DNA of 64,000 nt from Haberlea rhodopensis (taxonomy: Eukaryota > Streptophyta > Magnoliopsida > Lamiales > Gesneriaceae): the NCBI GenBank assembly GCA_907163345.1, contig CAJQUN010000003.1, forward strand, positions 27,357,879 through 27,421,878, written 5' to 3'. The notes under the pieces were generated by a model. That model did not search any database. It worked only from the letters and a program-made list of their open reading frames with translations, and was not told the DNA's origin. Both the position numbers and the translations under genes were made by a program. Each line of letters begins with the position of its first letter. Position 1 is the first letter of the stretch. Shown piece after piece: positions 60,167 through 64,000 of the stretch.

Positions 60167-62635
60167 ATGGTTGAGGGAGGGATTTCACATGCAGATAAGA
60201 CTGAGTTTACAGAATGTTGGAGAACATCATGGAGAACACCGTATATTATGAAGTTGGCCTTATCAGCTGGCATTGGAGGATTCCTCTTTGGCTACGACAC
60301 AGGTCAATAACATGCCTCAAAGTGTGCACAGGGGGCGGAGCCACCCTTGAGCTAGGGTAGGCTCCAACCCGGTATAATTTTTCAAATGGAAAAAATTGCT
60401 AGTGTTGATTTCCATAAATTTTATTTTTTATCTCAACTATCTAAATCCAATAGCTCTGTCATTTGTTATGTAATATTGATTCCTAGCTCCGCCCCGTACA
60501 TGTGTTAAAAAGATCTTATAATGCTTAAAAATATGTTATCAAGATCAAAATTTAGTCATAGTTTAAATCTTTTCTAAAAGGGATCAATACATGCATGTTT
60601 TTTTTTGGTGCAGGTGTTATTTCTGGTGCCCTTCTGTACATTAGGGAGGATTTTGACTCTGTAGATAGAAATACATGGCTACAGGTATATATGCATACAC
60701 CTTATTCTCCCATTAATTTTATCGTCGGGAACTGAAGTTCTAACTCCATATTTGCATATAACAGGAAACTATCGTGAGCATGGCTGTTGCGGGTGCCATT
60801 TTTGGGGCTGCAATGGGTGGATGGATAAACGACAGGTTTGGACGAAAAATGTCGATTTTAATAGCCGATGTCTTGTTCTTTTTCGGTGCAATTGTCATGG
60901 CTGTTGCTCCGGGACCATGGATGATCATCCTCGGTAGAATTTTCGTGGGATTGGGAGTAGGAATGGTGTCCATGACCGCACCTCTGTATATTTCGGAAGC
61001 TTCACCTCACAGGATCAGAGGTGCACTTGTCAGCACAAATGGCTTTCTTATCACTGGAGGGCAATTTCTTTCTTACCTTATCAATCTAGCTTTCACTAAT
61101 GTAAGTTTTTTTTTTTTTTAAATTACGTTTCCTCTCTTTTCACAATTACTGATTCGTAAAACAAGAAACTTTATCACTCTGGGGAAGAACTAATCGTTTA
61201 ACAATCTGGAATACGCTTCAGGTCAACGGAACATGGCGTTGGATGCTTGGCATAGCCGGTCTTCCTGCACTTGTTCAATTCATTTTGATGTTGTCACTCC
61301 CGGAGTCTCCACGATGGCTCTTCAGACATGTAAGCGAACCTGCTTATTTTTTGTTCGCCAGCAAAGTTTTGTCCGCTACAATCCATCGTTAGTTGCCTTT
61401 GAGTTATCATATTTGAGCAAAAAATGTCTTTTTTGAATGTCAAACAATTATCAGGGTAAAGAGGATGAGGCCAAGTCCATCTTAGAAAAAATTTACCCGG
61501 CCGGAGAAGTCAAGGATGAGTTGCAGGCCTTGAAAGCATCCATCGAGCAAGAAAAGCAAGGTGAGCATCCAGGGGAAATTGGTGTATTATCACAACTCAA
61601 GAGTGCATGGGGTAATGATGTAGTCAGGAGGGGACTGTACGCTGGTATTACGGTTCAAGTCGCTCAGCAATTTGTAGGCATAAACACAGTCATGTACTAT
61701 AGTCCAACCATAATCCAGTTTGCCGGATTTGCTTCAAATAAGACAGCACTGACACTCTCTCTCATTACTTCTGGCCTGAACGCTCTCGGATCCATAGTCA
61801 GCATGTGCTTCGTGGATCGCTATGGCAGGAGGAGACTAATGATTATTTCCATGATTGGGATCATTTCCTGTCTTGTCGTGTTATCTGTCGTCTTTTTCCA
61901 AGCTTCCGCCAGTGCCCCTGATGTCAGTAACGTGGAAACTGCTTATTTCGGTGCCAATTCTACTTGCCGAGCCTACACTCAAGCTCCGGACGCATCATCA
62001 TGGGGCTGCATGAGATGCTTGGCTAAGGACACTAACTGTGCTTTCTGCTCAGCACCTGGCAGCCTAGTAAGTCTAGTATACAAGATGCGATGCAATAGCA
62101 CGTATTTTATTCACTTTTCTCCGCTAATGATGTATTTTACTTCGCTTCTTGTCAGTATCAAGCTGGGGCATGTCTCGAAATGAATGATGCGGTGAGAGGT
62201 GCCTGCAGGGTAGATAAGAGGACATGGTATACACAAGGGTGCCCAAGTAAGATCGGATTTTTGGCGGTGGTACTGCTCGGCCTATACATCATTGTCTACT
62301 CCCCCGGCATGGGAACTGTTCCGTGGATTGTCAACTCAGAGATATATCCGCTTAAGTATAGAGGGATCGGTGGAGGCATCGCTGCGGTTTCTAACTGGAG
62401 TTCAAATCTTATAGTCAGTGAAACGTTCTTAACACTAACCGAGCACCTCGGATCTGCTGGAACGTTCCTCTTGTTCGCGGGGTTTTCAATGATTGGACTT
62501 GTATTCATTTTCTTCCTCGTACCAGAAACCAAAGGGCTGCCTTTTGAGGAGGTGGAGAAGATGCTGGAGAAAGGGTACTCTCCGTTTAAGAAGGGAAACG
62601 AAACTTTAGAAGATCGTGATACCGGCGACGATTAA
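60167..62635 (+). CDS. INT4: Inositol transporter, INT4-type (H+-coupled myo-inositol symporter)
   Basis: A major-facilitator sugar-transporter-family protein; Arabidopsis INT4 is a plasma-membrane myo-inositol/H+ symporter. Six exons: 60167-60302, 60614-60684, 60765-61100, 61222-61329, 61455-62066, 62156-62635 (1743 nt, 580 aa). The N-terminus MVEGGISHADKTEFTECWRT is characteristic of the INT2/INT4 clade. It has GYDTGVISGALL in TM1, the loop motif DRFGRK, LPESPRWL after TM6, QQFVGINTVMYYSP in TM7, DRYGRRR, and PETKGL at the end of TM12. Between TM9 and TM10 lies the long Cys-rich extracellular loop typical of INT proteins (CMRCL, NCAFC, GACLE, GCPSK). Exons join in frame and all motifs are intact. 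Intron 1 carries a MITE. Confidence 0.95.
60329..60497. mobile_element. hAT-like MITE in intron 1 of the inositol transporter
   Basis: The left end CAGGGGGCGGAGCCACC and the right end GCTCCGCCCC are inverted counterparts enclosing about 150 bp of AT-rich non-coding DNA. CAGGGGCGGA-type ends are typical of plant hAT MITEs. The 8-bp flanks do not match well, so the insertion is old or the edges are off by a few bases. Confidence 0.7.
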
Positions 62636-63036
62636 GTTCCAAGCATAAGATGGGTGATGAACAACTTTACACAAGACCACTGTATATAATCTTGAACTAG
62701 TAGAATCATCCTCTGTGTAGTACTTTCGTGTATGCGTACGTACTTGGAGGGACGTATTAGTCTCTCCTTCTATAACGCTCCACCAGGCAGAAACTCCAAA
62801 TCGACTGCTGGCAAATATATTGTATCTTAATCAAAATCCTTACATTAATACTCTCCCTCTGCTATTTGCCATCCTAGACTGGATTCTCAGAATTTCACTC
62901 TATTTACAAACTTGAAATGCCACTACATTCTCAAAGTAGATGTTGCCAACTCCGCCGCCATTCACTTATGGACCAACGTAATATTATTTATTAAAACATT
63001 TCAACTATATATGGTAAGCATTGACTCATAACATAG
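62636..63036. other. 3' flank of the inositol transporter
   Basis: Presumed 3' UTR followed by non-coding spacer. Nothing else is seen. Confidence 0.5.
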
Positions 63037-63047
63037 CGGACCATATC

Positions 63048-63161
63048 TTTTTTTTTTATTAGTATAAAGAGAAGAAAAACTATGCTATAAACATGACTCG
63101 AACCCAAGATCAATCATTTAAGCGGTGATTGTTTTTCCAACTGAGCTATCACACGTCAGAA
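63048..63161 (-). mobile_element. tRNA-derived SINE
   Basis: On the minus strand: A-box GATAGCTCAGTTGG, then about 30 bp to B-box GGGTTCGAGTC, a short unique body and an A-rich tail of about ten A residues. It is flanked by the direct repeats CGGACCATATCTT (from 63037) and CGGGCCATATCTT (from 63162), one mismatch in 13. This is the full anatomy of a short plant SINE. Confidence 0.85.
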
Positions 63162-63174
63162 CGGGCCATATCTT

Positions 63175-64000
63175 ACCTTAAACGAAATCGAGCAAAAAAG
63201 AATGTAAAAAAAAAAAAAAAATGTACAAAACATACATAGGTTTATCATAACCTTTATGCTAAACCCGCATATGACCAATATCACCCCGATGAAAGCGTAT
63301 ATTAGACACCATTAGCCTATTCACCACGGATCTCAGGAATATGACTGTTTTAAAAATGCAACTTGTTATGAACATGTGAATAAAATTTAAAATAAGTTAT
63401 TACATATAATTTTCTAATAGAAAAATAAATTATTTTAAAACTACTGTTGGTTATATACAAAACAAATCTACTTTTATTTCAAAAAATGTTAAACAAATGA
63501 ACAACCGAACAGGAATATTTTACAAAACAACTGTATTTACTTTTGGCACATATCTTATCAATGACCATAGACAAATCTGTTGGTTCTCAAGTCGTGAGAT
63601 TTTTTTTTTGGGATTTCCTTCTGTTTTACGCTTGTTCTTCGTGGGGATCTTGGTGGTTTAAGAATCGATTTTTGGTGGCGGATCTTCGATTTTGTGCCAT
63701 TTTTATGGTTTACGAATCGTGGGAATTTTCTTCTGGTTCTTCGGAGTTGTTCGTGGGATTTGTTGGTTAGCAAATCTTCTGATTTCTGATTTGGTCTTGT
63801 TCTTCGCGGAATATTGGGTAGTTCGCATTCAGTAAATTTTCTGATTTGCGTCTCTCAATTTTGCGAGATTTTGTGGTTCGCAAATTCACAAACCTCCTGA
63901 TCTGCGTCAATTGTTCTTTGGTTACGTTCTTATTCTTCTGTTTTGGTTGCTGCTTGTGCTTCATCCTCTGATTTTATTACTGCTCTTGCATCATAATTCG
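63175..64000. other. Non-coding end of window
   Basis: AT-rich to about 63,550, then a T-rich stretch with recurring GATTT and TTCGNG words. It could be a promoter or leader of a gene beyond the window, but no coding region is supported. Confidence 0.4.

Noticed and set aside
63543..64000. Possible coding exon at the right edge
   Set aside because: Recurring T-rich words give short open frames on both strands, without domain, start context or splice evidence.
1..64000. A multi-gene metabolic cluster linking PDK, translocator and inositol transporter
   Set aside because: The genes are far apart, separately promoted, on both strands and of housekeeping type. Nothing in the sequence indicates co-regulation.

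Overview
The window is nuclear DNA of a flowering plant, most likely a eudicot. Coding regions are split by GT-AG introns, intergenic DNA is AT-rich, and the genes encode plant-typical proteins (NPSN SNARE, SBP-box factor, inositol transporter). Plant LTR retrotransposons, PIF/Harbinger-, hAT- and Mutator-like elements and tRNA-derived SINEs fill much of the rest. The species cannot be named from the sequence. Exon boundaries were read by hand from conserved protein sequence plus splice dinucleotides, and reading frames were checked by exon-length arithmetic.

Layout. 1-229: last exon of an unidentified gene (+). 915-3755: mitochondrial pyruvate dehydrogenase kinase (-), convergent with it. 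3.9-5.65 kb: AT-rich spacer with an hAT-like MITE remnant. 5654-21070: a three-level transposon nest. A PIF/Harbinger-like TIR element was split by a 14-kb Ty1/copia element (6366-20410, TSD ATTGT), which was itself split by a 5.2-kb gag-only, Sirevirus-like element (13633-18813, TSD AGTTT). 21.27-21.69 kb: RNase H relic. 23071-28699: NPSN Qb-SNARE (+). 29656-33655: plastidic-type sugar-phosphate/phosphate translocator family gene (-), with its start-codon exon duplicated in a perfect 340-bp tandem repeat and several MITEs in its introns. 36706-45840: a second Harbinger-like element (TSD TAA) split by an 8.3-kb LTR element without recognisable coding capacity (37190-45535, TSD GACAC). 46744-47710: broken PTI1-like kinase with a SINE in it. 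49661-58344: large SPL1/SPL12-type SBP transcription factor (+), whose second intron holds a structurally intact hAT transposon (51367-54301) with an open transposase gene. 60167-62635: INT4-type inositol transporter (+). 63.05-63.16 kb: a tRNA-derived SINE with target duplications.

The five complete host genes (PDK, NPSN, translocator, SPL, INT) are ordinary independent plant genes and are not a pathway cluster. PDK tunes carbon entry to the TCA cycle, NPSN acts in membrane fusion (cell plate/plasma membrane), the translocator and INT4 move phosphorylated sugars and inositol, and the SPL protein is a transcriptional regulator.

The most unusual signals are in the mobile DNA. The two LTRs of the gag-only element, the two LTRs of the coding-empty element, and the leader of the copia element each carry a cluster of short palindromes of a different sequence. 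The hAT element has palindromic subterminal arrays. The exact tandem duplication of the translocator start exon and the intact hAT in the SPL intron are the most testable host-gene observations.
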